From the NCBI RefSeq assembly GCF_025060895.1, contig NZ_JANZKV010000031.1, positions 21,718 to 85,717 on the forward strand: a stretch of DNA of 64,000 nt. Reading direction: 5' to 3'. Under the pieces are notes generated by a model that saw nothing but the letters and a program-made list of their open reading frames with translations, was not told where the DNA came from and did no database searches. This document shows positions 45,930 to 55,136 of this stretch, in pieces. This DNA comes from Stieleria sedimenti. GTDB taxonomy: Bacteria; Planctomycetota; Planctomycetia; Pirellulales; Pirellulaceae. The translations under genes were made by a program, and so were the position numbers. The first letter of the stretch is position 1; every line of letters starts with the position of its first letter.

Positions 45930-46077
45930 TAAGACGTTCGGCGCGCGTTGGTGTGCAGACTTTAGCCGCCGCCTGTCGCTGCGTAGCAGCGATCCGGAAT
46001 CGCCTAAAGGCTGGACACCAACGGTTACTGGCCCCTTTTTCGCGGCACCCTCAGTCTAAGCGTTGACAACACACTAG
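45930..46077. repeat. Inverted repeat and CTAG-ended half element downstream of a DUF1501 gene
   Basis: An imperfect dyad of about 90 bases, GTTGGTGTGCAGACTTTAG near 45946 pairing with ctaaaggctggacaccaac, is followed by ccccttttttcgcggcaccctcag and ending CTAG at 46074-46077. The TAG on the minus strand is the stop codon of the DUF1501 gene. Confidence 0.65.
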
Positions 46078-47525
46078 GCGATGATTTCGTGGATCGGTTC
46101 GACGTGTTCGACGCCGACGAGTTTTTGATCCAGTCCGCCGTAGAAGTACGACAGATGATTCGGGTCGAGTCCCAACTGGTGCAACACGGTCGCGTGCATG
46201 TTCTTGACGTGCAGCGGGTTTTCCACGGCGGCCGACCCGAGTTCGTCGGTGGTGCCGAAGGACACGCCGCCCTTGATGCCTCCGCCGGCCATCCACATGG
46301 TGAAGCCGAAGGAGTTGTGGTCGCGACCGGAACCCTTGGCGTATTCGGCCGTCGGTTGGCGTCCGAATTCGCCGCCCCAGACCACCAGGGTTTCGTCCAA
46401 CATGCCACGTTGTTTCAAGTCGGTCAGCAAGGCCGCGATGGGAAGATCGGTTCGACCGGCGTGGCGATTGTGATTGAGTTCCAAGTCGCCGTGGGCGTCC
46501 CAATTGTCATCGTTGTGTGCCCCGCCACTATAAAGTTGGACGAAGCGGACGCCGCGATCGACGAGACGTCGGGCGATCAAGCAGCGGGTGCCGAAGTCAT
46601 TGGTTTCCTCGCGATCGATTCCGTACATCGACAACGTGCGCTCGTCTTCGGTCGACAGGTCGACTGCTTCAGGGGCGGCCGATTGCATCTTGAAGGCCAG
46701 TTCGTAGCTGGCGATCCGCGACGCCAGATCGTCGTTGTCGCTGCGAGTATCCAGATGACGATGGTTCGCCTGCTGAATCGAATCGATCAATTCTCGCTGC
46801 ACGGCTTCGGTCATGCCGTCGGGGCGATCCAGGTTCAGAATCGGTGCGCCTTTGGTGCGGAAAACGGTTCCGGCGTAGGTCGCCGGCATGTAACCGCTGC
46901 TCCAGTTTTTCGCCCCGCTGATCGGGCCGGCTTTGGGGTCCAGCATAACGACGTAGCCGGGCAGGTTTTCGTTGACCGAACCGAGGCCGTAGGTCGCCCA
47001 GGAGCCGAGTGCGGGGCTGCCGGACAGGATTTTGCCGCTGTTCATCATCAGCATGGCTGAACCGTGGATCGGCGAGTCGGCGGTCATCGAATGCAAGAAT
47101 GCGATGTCGTCGACGTGGTTGGCCAGATGGGGGAACAGCGTACTGACGTACTTGCCGCATTGCCCATACTGTGAAAATTCCCAGCGTGGTTCGACGATGC
47201 GGCCGCCGTTTTTTCGTCCGCCGCGGCCGAACGTTTTGACGTCCACCGTCTTGCCGTCCATGCCGACCATCTTGGGTTTGTAATCAAACGTGTCGATGTG
47301 GCTCGGCCCGCCGTACATGAACAAGAAAATCACACTCTTCGCTTTCGGGGCAAAGTGTGGCAGTTTGGCGGCCAAAGGGTTGGCGTCGCCGACGGAATCC
47401 GCGGCGGAGAGAAAACCGTCTTGCGAGAGCATCGATGACAACGCCGCGGCGCCGAAGCCGCCACCGGTTTGCCACAGGAACTCACGACGTGTGCGGCCGC
47501 AAAAGTTTCGCTTTTGATTCTTCAT
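46074..47525 (-). CDS. Tat-exported DUF1501 protein (sulfatase-like fold)
   Basis: 483 residues from ATG 47525. A Tat signal (RTRREFLWQTGGGFGAAALSSML) precedes the DUF1501 alkaline-phosphatase-like fold: VIFLFMYGGPSHIDTFDYKPKM, HSMTADSPIHGSAMLMM, GWSSGYMPATYAG-like stretch, YSGGAHNDDNWDAHGDL and VVWGGEFGRQPTAEY. It pairs with the DUF1549 cytochrome gene just upstream (10 bases apart), a standard planctomycete unit of unknown function proposed to act in sulfated polysaccharide use. The stop codon TAG lies in CTAGTGTG at a repeat border. Confidence 0.9.
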   Translation of the reverse strand: MKNQKRNFCGRTRREFLWQTGGGFGAAALSSMLSQDGFLSAADSVGDANPLAAKLPHFAPKAKSVIFLFMYGGPSHIDTFDYKPKMVGMDGKTVDVKTFGRGGRKNGGRIVEPRWEFSQYGQCGKYVSTLFPHLANHVDDIAFLHSMTADSPIHGSAMLMMNSGKILSGSPALGSWATYGLGSVNENLPGYVVMLDPKAGPISGAKNWSSGYMPATYAGTVFRTKGAPILNLDRPDGMTEAVQRELIDSIQQANHRHLDTRSDNDDLASRIASYELAFKMQSAAPEAVDLSTEDERTLSMYGIDREETNDFGTRCLIARRLVDRGVRFVQLYSGGAHNDDNWDAHGDLELNHNRHAGRTDLPIAALLTDLKQRGMLDETLVVWGGEFGRQPTAEYAKGSGRDHNSFGFTMWMAGGGIKGGVSFGTTDELGSAAVENPLHVKNMHATVLHQLGLDPNHLSYFYGGLDQKLVGVEHVEPIHEIIA

Positions 47526-47535
47526 AACACTTCCG

Positions 47536-49977
47536 TCAGTCAACAAACAAAAATTCGTTCCAATTCATCACGCTCAGGCAGTACAGCGTTTTGGCCTGCC
47601 CGGCATCGAGATGATGTTTCTTTTGAAGGTTTTCGATCAATCGATCGCCGTCTTCCATCTCCGCCACCGTCGCCGGGCGGGCCAGAACCGCAGCGATGGC
47701 GCGGCGGACCAATTCGCGATTGTCGATTTCTCCGGCATCGACGCTGTCGGCAAGCTTGGCGGCCTGCTCGGCGGCGAAGTCTCCGTTGAGCAGCGACAGG
47801 GCCTGCGCGGGCTGCAACGTCATGAACCTTGCTTCGCAGGTCTGATCCGGATCCGGAAAATCGAACGCGGACAACATCGGCGTCAACAGCGAGCGTTTGA
47901 CGTAGATATAAACGCTGCGCCGATTTTGATCGCTCTCGCTGGAGTTCCCCCAACCGCTGCCCGGTCGAGATTGACCGGCAAGGACTTCGGGCGAGAGCGT
48001 CGGATAAACGCTGGGGCCGTAAACCGCGGTGTTCAGCGAGCCGTTGGCGGCGAGGATCGAATCGCGGACCTCTTCGGCACTCAGCCGTCGCGGGTCAAAT
48101 CGCCAAAACAAATCGTTGTCGGGATCGGCGGCCAAGGAGGTTTCGTTGCCTTGGGAAGACATTTGATAGGCGCGACTGGAAAGAATCAGCCGGTGCAGCG
48201 ATTTGAGACTCCAACCGTCTTGGATGAAGCGATTGGCCAGGTAGTCCAGTAGTTCGGGGTGGGTCGGTGGCGTGCCGAGTTGGCCAAAGTTGTTGCTGCT
48301 GCGAACGATGCCACGGCCGAAATGGAATTGCCAGATTCGATTGACGATCACGCGGGCGGTCAATCGGTTGTCTTCGCTGGCGATCCAATCGGCCAAGACG
48401 CGACGACGACCGGTGGATTGATCGGTCGACGATTCGGTCTGGGGCAACGCCGGCGGATCGGATTCAAACAAGGTCGGAAACGCGGGCGAGACTTCGTCGC
48501 TGGGCGAATGCGGGCTGCCGCGATAGAGGACGTACGTCGGCTCGTCGACTTTGCGATACATCGCCAAGCCCATCACACGTTCACGCTGGGGCAGTGCTTT
48601 GAGCTCTTCGGCGTTCTGTTTCAGTTGCGATTTCAGTTCCTTGTATCGGCTCCACTGTTCGTCGCTCAGATTGGCCTTCAGTTTTTCACCCAGCACGCGA
48701 TTGCGATCACGTTTGGCGCCTTCGGTGGCGCGTTGATCGGGAGCGGACATCTTGGCAATCCCGGCCTGTTCGATGTCATGCATTTCCTGCTCGATCGATC
48801 GCCGTTGCTGGTCGTTGGCGGCGTAGCGTGCCCGCAGCTGGTCGGAGCTGACGTCGACTTGGCTGAAGGAAGTCAAATCGCCGCGACGGGCAAAGGGGGT
48901 CACGTCCTCGAAGAACGACAGCATGCTGTAGTAGTCTTTTTGTGGGATCGGATCGATCTTGTGGTCGTGGCAACGAGCACAATTCATGGTCAATCCCAAG
49001 AACACCTGGCCGGTCGTCAGGATGATGTCGTCCAGCCCGTCAAAACGGGCCTGCAACTCATCGGCAGGTTCGTCATCCCAAATCCCCAAACGATAGTAAC
49101 CGGTCGCCGTCAACGATTCTTTGGTGACTTCGTCCAGCTCGTCGCCGGCAAGTTGCTCGCGGATGAACTGATCGTACGGTTTGTCTTCGTTGAACGACCG
49201 GATGACATAGTCGCGGAACTTCCACGCGTTGTCTTTGGGGCCGTCGCGTTCAAACGAATTGGTTTCGGCAAAGCGAACCAGATCCAGCCAATGGCGTCCC
49301 CAGCGTTCGCCGTAGTGCGGTGAATCGAGCAAACGCTCGGTGACCCGTTTGAATGCGTCGGGCGATTCGTCGGCGATGAAGGCGTCCACCTCGGTCTTGC
49401 TCGGCGGCAACCCCGTCAGGTCGTAATAGACGCGGCGGATCAATTCGCGTTTGCCCGCCGGACCGTTCGGTTTGAGGCCGGCGTCGGAGAGCGAATCGTA
49501 GATGAAGGCATCGATCGGATGGGATTGCCAATCGGCCGACGCCACCGTCGGCGGCTTTGGATTGGACAGCGGTTCAAACGCCCAATGCTTTTGCCAAGCG
49601 GCCCCCTCGGCGATCCACGTGCTCAGCAATGCCGCTTCTTCCTCGGTGACCGGATCACCCTCGGGCGGCATCCGTTCGAATTCATCGTCGGTCGTGATCC
49701 GCTCGATCAATAAGCTCGCCTCCAGGTCACCCGGCACGATCGCGAAACTGCCCGACTCGGTCTCGGCCAACGCGGCGTCGCGACTGGTGAACTGCAAACC
49801 GCTTTCGGCCACATCCGGTCCATGGCAGGCGTAACATTTTTTTGCCAGGATCGGTTGGATTTGTTTTTGAAAGTCGATTTCGGTGGTCGCTGCGAAGGTC
49901 GCTTGCCCCCACAGGCAGGTCAAGGCGGCGGCGATCAGAATGCTTTTTTTCAAGACGGGCTCAGAATGGGGCATCAT
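47536..49977 (-). CDS. Planctomycete cytochrome c / DUF1549-DUF1553 protein (PSCyt)
   Basis: 813 residues from ATG 49977, which starts a signal peptide (LKKSILIAAALTCLWGQATFA). A cytochrome c domain follows with the haem site KKCYACHGPD (near residue 60), then DUF1549 (SDAGLKPNGPAGKRELIRRVYYDLTGLPPS) and DUF1553 at the C-terminus (VNRIWQFHFGRGIVRSSNNFGQLG, SSRAYQMSSQ). A second possible haem motif is CARCHDHKIDPI. These large proteins are periplasmic and unique to planctomycetes and relatives; biochemical function is unknown. It is the first gene of a two-gene operon with the DUF1501 gene. Confidence 0.92.
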   Translation of the reverse strand: MMPHSEPVLKKSILIAAALTCLWGQATFAATTEIDFQKQIQPILAKKCYACHGPDVAESGLQFTSRDAALAETESGSFAIVPGDLEASLLIERITTDDEFERMPPEGDPVTEEEAALLSTWIAEGAAWQKHWAFEPLSNPKPPTVASADWQSHPIDAFIYDSLSDAGLKPNGPAGKRELIRRVYYDLTGLPPSKTEVDAFIADESPDAFKRVTERLLDSPHYGERWGRHWLDLVRFAETNSFERDGPKDNAWKFRDYVIRSFNEDKPYDQFIREQLAGDELDEVTKESLTATGYYRLGIWDDEPADELQARFDGLDDIILTTGQVFLGLTMNCARCHDHKIDPIPQKDYYSMLSFFEDVTPFARRGDLTSFSQVDVSSDQLRARYAANDQQRRSIEQEMHDIEQAGIAKMSAPDQRATEGAKRDRNRVLGEKLKANLSDEQWSRYKELKSQLKQNAEELKALPQRERVMGLAMYRKVDEPTYVLYRGSPHSPSDEVSPAFPTLFESDPPALPQTESSTDQSTGRRRVLADWIASEDNRLTARVIVNRIWQFHFGRGIVRSSNNFGQLGTPPTHPELLDYLANRFIQDGWSLKSLHRLILSSRAYQMSSQGNETSLAADPDNDLFWRFDPRRLSAEEVRDSILAANGSLNTAVYGPSVYPTLSPEVLAGQSRPGSGWGNSSESDQNRRSVYIYVKRSLLTPMLSAFDFPDPDQTCEARFMTLQPAQALSLLNGDFAAEQAAKLADSVDAGEIDNRELVRRAIAAVLARPATVAEMEDGDRLIENLQKKHHLDAGQAKTLYCLSVMNWNEFLFVD

Positions 49978-50286
49978 GGTGGTGTTGCCGGAGGCGGGGC
50001 ATTGGGCCAGCAGTCGAACGGTTCGAAGCGTGCGGCGGGAGGCAGGGGAGCGCCGCTCGTTTGTCTCCAGCACGATTCGTCCGGGCAAAACGAGCCGCAA
50101 ACGAACACGCTCGGTTCAGGTGGGCTGTTCAGTTTACCATTTTGGCCCAAGCCCCCGCCCGATTCCAATGAGAATTGGTTCAAAACGGCTGAGCATTGTT
50201 CCCACGGCAGTGTGTGGTCTCATCGTGACGCACAGCGTCACCTACGCGATCCCTTTTTGACGCACAGCGTCACCGACGGGGGCTGC

Positions 50287-50415
50287 TTACAGCAGCAGTC
50301 CTGCGACCGCCCCCGTCATGCAGCAGGCCAGAAACCCCCCGAACATGGCCCTCAACCCGAGTCGGGCCAGGTCTTGCTTTCGCGACGGTTCCAGGCCGCC
50401 GATGAGTCGTTCCAT
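50287..50415 (-). pseudogene. C-terminal fragment of a nucleoside transporter (CNT/NupC family)
   Basis: 42 codons, reading MERLIGGLEPSRKQDLARLG then LRAMFGGFLACCMTGAVAGLLL. This is the typical last helix of concentrative nucleoside transporters (ARLGLRA then a Gly-rich helix ending AGLL). Nothing upstream in the frame continues the gene, and the upp stop (50424) is nine bases away. It therefore looks like the tail of a deleted transporter, whose natural partner would be the salvage enzyme Upp. A genuinely small protein is less likely but possible. Confidence 0.6.
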
Positions 50416-50423
50416 GATCCCGG

Positions 50424-51059
50424 CTAGCCGTTTTGCGGGGTATCAAAAATCCGGTCGCCCGCATCGCCGAGTCCTGGCACGATAAAGGAACGTTCATTCA
50501 ACTCCGGGTCGATCGCGGCGACGAATAATTTGACGTCCGGAAAGTCACGTCCGACCCGATCGATGCCCGGCTGCGACGCGATCAGACTGAGCACTCGAAT
50601 TTCATCGACGCCCCAACGTTGCAGTCGCCGAATCACCAAATCGATACTGCCGCCGGTTGCCAGCATCGGATCGACGACCATCGCGATGTTGGGCGCGTTC
50701 TCGTGAGGCAGTTTGTCGTAGTATCCGACCGGCTCGGCGGTCTCTTCGTTGCGATACAGCCCCAAGTGCCAGACCGACGCGTCGGGCAGTAGTTCCAGGA
50801 TCGGGTCGACCATCCCCAGCCCGGCGCGCAAAATCGGAACGATGCCCACATGGACCGACAGTTCGTATCCCGTCGTCTCGCAAATCGGCGTGGTGATCTT
50901 TCTCGGGCGTGTCGCCAAATCAACCGTTGCCGAGACCCCCAGGATCATCGACAGGCGATTGACGGCGGCGCGGAATTCACTCGGCGGGGTCGCCGCATCG
51001 CGAATGCGGCACAGGTGATGGTCGATCAGCGGATGCTCTACACGATGGACTAGACTCAC
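50424..51059 (-). CDS. upp: Uracil phosphoribosyltransferase
   Basis: 211-residue cytoplasmic salvage enzyme, uracil + PRPP to UMP. The family signatures are visible: VHRVEHPLIDHHLCRIRD at the start, VGIVPILRAGLGMVDPILEL, the PRPP loop VVDPMLATGGSIDL, and the uracil-binding C-terminal segment around PGLGDAGDRIFDT. Length equals the family norm. It precedes the nucleoside-transporter fragment. Confidence 0.95.
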   Translation of the reverse strand: MSLVHRVEHPLIDHHLCRIRDAATPPSEFRAAVNRLSMILGVSATVDLATRPRKITTPICETTGYELSVHVGIVPILRAGLGMVDPILELLPDASVWHLGLYRNEETAEPVGYYDKLPHENAPNIAMVVDPMLATGGSIDLVIRRLQRWGVDEIRVLSLIASQPGIDRVGRDFPDVKLFVAAIDPELNERSFIVPGLGDAGDRIFDTPQNG

Positions 51060-51119
51060 CGATTGCGTCTCCCGAAGCTGAATGGTCTGGCGGCCCGTGA
51101 GGTAGTGTAGCGGAAGTCG

Positions 51120-54100
51120 CTAACGGCCTTTCATCCGGTGTGGTTGATCGCTGCGACGCGACGGAGAGTGGACCTTCAAATTCGGCAGCGACTCCTTATC
51201 GATCACCAAGGTTGCAGCGGCCTCCTCTTCGGTTTGAGTGGCATCGCCGTCCGGGTCGCCATCGTCGGGTTGCACCAGCGCCAACTCTTCCAGCGGCTCT
51301 GCCCCACTCGCACCGCGAGAACCGATACGCGGTCGGAAGAGTTTTCCCAAGGGGCCGGCCAACAACGCCGGAAGCAGTACCAGGTCACCGACCAGAGCGG
51401 CAACCAACAGCACCAACATCAGCGTTCCGAAACGTTGCGTCGGCGTGAACGTCGACAAGGCAAAGACAAACAAACCCAGTCCACCGACAATGGTTGTTTG
51501 CGTCATCGCCGGACCGACGCGACGGTAGGTCAATTCCACCGCCTTGATGCGATCGTAGCCACGATCCAAATACGAACGGAACCAACTGAGAAAGTGAATC
51601 GTGTCGTCGACCGCCACCCCCATGGCGACCGAAGCGGTCATCATCGTTCCGATATCGACCAGGCGGCCGAAGTGCCCCATCAGTCCAAACACCAACAGCA
51701 CCGGGAACATGTTGGGAATCATCGAAATAACCCCCGCGCCCAGACCGGAGCCCAGATTGACCGGCACCAACATCCGCAGCGGCGTGCGGGCCGGATTGAG
51801 CAAAATGATCATCACGACGGAGATCAACACAAACGCCAAGGCGATGGATTCCACCAGGCTACCCAGCAGGGTCCGCTGTGCCTTGTAAACGACCGGGACC
51901 ACTCCCGTGTAAACGACCTGCATCGAACCGGCGCCGGTCACTTCGGGGATGCCGTCGCCGACCAAGTCATGGCTGATCGGTTTGGTGAAGATCGCTTGCG
52001 CGTCGATCAAGGACTTGGCGTTCGCCAACGCCGCTTCGGGCGCCGGCTGGTCGCCGACCCAGACCAACACGTCTGCGATGCCGAGCACTTTGTTCCACCG
52101 ATCGCCGCCGATTTCGATCGGGTTTTCTTCCGAGTGGTGGTCCACCCAAATCGGTTCACGCAGCCGTTCGCCGCGGAGCAACTCTTCCAGGACGGACAGA
52201 TAAATCGATCGGGTTCGGATGCGGTCTTCGCTCGCAAGATCGACGTCATCGCCCAGATCCACCAGTTCCGTTTCCGACAACGGACTCGGACGCGGGGCGC
52301 CCATCATCACGATGACCGGCTGTTTGGTTTGGCCCGATTGGGACGCCGCCGCGATTTGTTTTAGCAATTCGTCGCGTATGTCGTAGGCGCGGAGCACCGG
52401 TTCGACCGAGACACGTAGCGTCTTGATGAATTCTCCGTAGTCGACGTCGGCCAGTGCACCGACACGGAGACTGATCCGCCACAGTTCGCTGCCCGCGTAC
52501 GGGCCGCTCTTTTCCAGCCGAACGTAATCGTTGGCCAGCAACTCCTCGCGACCCTCGTTCAGTTCCGTGATGTATTGGGACCGAACCGGATTCCAACTGT
52601 TGGTCACGCCGGGCAACGGTTTCAGGAATGTGTTGACCGCGGTTGTCGATCCGACGATATCCAGCCCTGGTTCGCCGAGTGTTCGACGAACGACCTCGTT
52701 GATACGGGCGACCGCTTCGACCCGTTCCAAGACGTTCAGCGGCAACGCCGACTCGGGCGTCGCGGATTCGACCGGGCCGTCTTGTCGCGCCGCGGGAGAT
52801 GCCTTCGCGACGGTTTCCGACTGCATCGACGGTGGGACACGCAGCACCAGTTCCATCGGGACCAGTTTTCCAAAGTTGCTCTCCAACCACGCGTAGTCGC
52901 GAATGATTCTGGCGTTCTCGTCGAACAGCTTCAGCAATTGAACGGAGGTCTTGATTTTGGAAAGCCCCATCCCGGCGGCGACCAACGCGATCAAGCATCC
53001 GCCGGTCACCCACAGGTGTCGTCGGCAGATCCATGCGCCGGCGGCTGCCCAGCGGTCCGAGAGCCACGATTCTTTTTCGTCACCACGCGTGGGTGCCGGC
53101 GATTCCGTTTCGGCATGCGATTCGGTGATGAAGATTTGCAGCGCCGCGGGCAGGTAGGAAAACAGGATCGCGAGCGTCGCGATCACGCCGATTGCGGAGT
53201 ACAGTCCGAAATTGCTGATCGGTGCCAAATTACTGGTGTACAGCGACCCGAGTCCGATCGCCGTGGTTAGCGCCGCGAGTGAACAAGGGAAGATCGCGTG
53301 CTGCAGGGCGCGGCCGGCCGCACCGCCACGTCCGCGTTGACGCACTTCGTCGCGATAGTAATTGATCACGTGGATCGCGCCGGAAAGTCCCAGTACGTAG
53401 ACCAGCGATGGCATGCTCATCAGAATCGCGTCCACACTGCCGTTGGTCCAACCGACCACCGCCATGCTGAGCATCGCCGCCGAGCCGCCGACGACAAACA
53501 CCATCAACGTGATCTTGACGCTGGCGAAACAGAGGTAGGACAGCAAGGCGCCGACCAGGATGCTGTAGCCGACCAGACGCACCAACGTCACCGTGCCCTC
53601 TTCGTCGATCGCAATGTTGTCGACCGGTGGGCCGCCGAGACGCAGCGGGGGAGCCCCGGCGATCGATTCGACTTCGGTGCGGTTGAACGGCGGCGGAGCC
53701 ATCGAGGGAGGTGCCGCGGGTTGAACCCCCGAGTCGTTCGCCAATTCCAACAGCCGACCGCGTGGGGCGCCCATCACGCCACGCCCGAGGGCGTAGGCGA
53801 GATTGTCCTGGGCGATGTCGGTCAGCGTGATCAGCAAGCAGGTCTGGCGCGGTGGTGGCTCGACCCCGGCGGCATCATAGACGGCATACCAGGCGTTGGT
53901 TTGCGTCTCGGTGCTAGCGGTCGCCAATCGCTGACGGTCAGCGTCGAAGTTTTCCTCGGCGAACGTCCGCAGCGTGATCTCAACCAGATCGTCAAAGTTG
54001 TCGGGGATGGCCGAGCGTCGATCGCTCGGGACGGCCGCGCGAAACTCCTCCGCCGTCCAGTCAAAGTCTTGTGGGACCGCCGGGGCGAACAGCGAACCGG

Positions 54101-54917
54101 TCAGTCGTTCCATCGCGCGTCGGCGGGCAATGATCGGACGCCGTGATTGATCGGTGAAGTCAACCGGCCACAACAATCCGCCTTCTTTGGACAATTCATT
54201 GACCAGCGACACGCCGGTCTCGACCGAGCGGAACATCGGGGCGCACAGCAGCGAAGGGTCGTTGTGGAACGGGTTGGCGCGCTCGTCGTCTTGGGAGCCG
54301 AACGCGGCGACGAAGGTCCCCTGCAATTGGTGTGTGCCCAAGGATTGCTTGATGTTGCGGATCAGTGCCGCGGGGCCGTTCGATTTCCCTTCCCAGCGAT
54401 GCAGATGCCCGTTCGGTTTGATGTAGTACCACTTGCCGTCGGCCGTCGCGAACCACTTTTCGTTCTCGCCGCCCCAGTTGTCGAGCTTGCGTGAGGCGGG
54501 CAGCAATCCCAGGCGGATCCCGTATTCCTTGGCCGATCGATAGTCCTCGGCCAGCTTGGGGTCTGCGATCCCGGCACCCGGATCGGTTTTGCTGGATTCA
54601 TGCCGCAGCTTGGATGCGAGCAATTTCAGTCGCTGGTCGTCTTCGGTACAGCCCGGCCACGTGGCGATGACGAAGCTTTCGCCGGCGAAATGGTCGGCGA
54701 ACCATTCCAGTTCCGCGGTCTCGACGAAATCCGACGGAAGCCAGTCCTTGATATCGTTTTCCTTCTTATTCAGACTCAGCCGCGCGGCGCGAAACGCGAA
54801 CGGCATCAAGAAGAAGAAGCCGAAAAGCACAACCAGTGCGAAGGAAACTCCGAAAAGAGTCCGACGCTCCAGCAATGGCCGCTCCGTCGGGCCGTTGTCT
54901 TGCTGGGGGTTTGGCAT
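51120..54917 (-). CDS. RND superfamily (MMPL-type) exporter
   Basis: 1265 residues. N-terminal helix (TLFGVSFALVVLFGFFFLMPFAF), a large periplasmic loop, then two sterol-sensing-domain-like blocks of five or six helices each (first around SILVGALLSYLCFASVKITLMVFVVGG, second around LVESIALAFVLISVVMIILLN and MGHFGRLVDIGTMMTASVAMGVAVDDTIHF). VDDTIHFLSWF is the expected proton-relay segment. It belongs to the predicted exporters related to hopanoid or lipid transporters; cargo is unknown. The tail is acidic. The gene stands alone between upp and the methyltransferases. Confidence 0.88.
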   Translation of the reverse strand: MPNPQQDNGPTERPLLERRTLFGVSFALVVLFGFFFLMPFAFRAARLSLNKKENDIKDWLPSDFVETAELEWFADHFAGESFVIATWPGCTEDDQRLKLLASKLRHESSKTDPGAGIADPKLAEDYRSAKEYGIRLGLLPASRKLDNWGGENEKWFATADGKWYYIKPNGHLHRWEGKSNGPAALIRNIKQSLGTHQLQGTFVAAFGSQDDERANPFHNDPSLLCAPMFRSVETGVSLVNELSKEGGLLWPVDFTDQSRRPIIARRRAMERLTGSLFAPAVPQDFDWTAEEFRAAVPSDRRSAIPDNFDDLVEITLRTFAEENFDADRQRLATASTETQTNAWYAVYDAAGVEPPPRQTCLLITLTDIAQDNLAYALGRGVMGAPRGRLLELANDSGVQPAAPPSMAPPPFNRTEVESIAGAPPLRLGGPPVDNIAIDEEGTVTLVRLVGYSILVGALLSYLCFASVKITLMVFVVGGSAAMLSMAVVGWTNGSVDAILMSMPSLVYVLGLSGAIHVINYYRDEVRQRGRGGAAGRALQHAIFPCSLAALTTAIGLGSLYTSNLAPISNFGLYSAIGVIATLAILFSYLPAALQIFITESHAETESPAPTRGDEKESWLSDRWAAAGAWICRRHLWVTGGCLIALVAAGMGLSKIKTSVQLLKLFDENARIIRDYAWLESNFGKLVPMELVLRVPPSMQSETVAKASPAARQDGPVESATPESALPLNVLERVEAVARINEVVRRTLGEPGLDIVGSTTAVNTFLKPLPGVTNSWNPVRSQYITELNEGREELLANDYVRLEKSGPYAGSELWRISLRVGALADVDYGEFIKTLRVSVEPVLRAYDIRDELLKQIAAASQSGQTKQPVIVMMGAPRPSPLSETELVDLGDDVDLASEDRIRTRSIYLSVLEELLRGERLREPIWVDHHSEENPIEIGGDRWNKVLGIADVLVWVGDQPAPEAALANAKSLIDAQAIFTKPISHDLVGDGIPEVTGAGSMQVVYTGVVPVVYKAQRTLLGSLVESIALAFVLISVVMIILLNPARTPLRMLVPVNLGSGLGAGVISMIPNMFPVLLVFGLMGHFGRLVDIGTMMTASVAMGVAVDDTIHFLSWFRSYLDRGYDRIKAVELTYRRVGPAMTQTTIVGGLGLFVFALSTFTPTQRFGTLMLVLLVAALVGDLVLLPALLAGPLGKLFRPRIGSRGASGAEPLEELALVQPDDGDPDGDATQTEEEAAATLVIDKESLPNLKVHSPSRRSDQPHRMKGR

Positions 54918-55136
54918 GGGGGGTGGGTTTCCGATGTTGTTGGTGTTGGGGGGCGGAGTTCCGGCGGCGTCTCGCGGCCGTCACGGTCGCCCAAAGAATC
55001 AACCGAAAAAATAGCCGCTTCGGCCGCTGGGGTCTACTTCAAAGCGGCCTCAGAATGCAGCTCTGACACCATCCCGGTGACCGGTGGTCCGGGTCGGCGA
55101 AGCTTTTCCGGCGGCCGGCCGGCGTGGCTCCGCCAA

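Noticed and set aside
48259..49323. 354-codon frame opposite the PSCyt gene
   Set aside because: Antisense shadow; no motifs, and the PSCyt gene is well supported.
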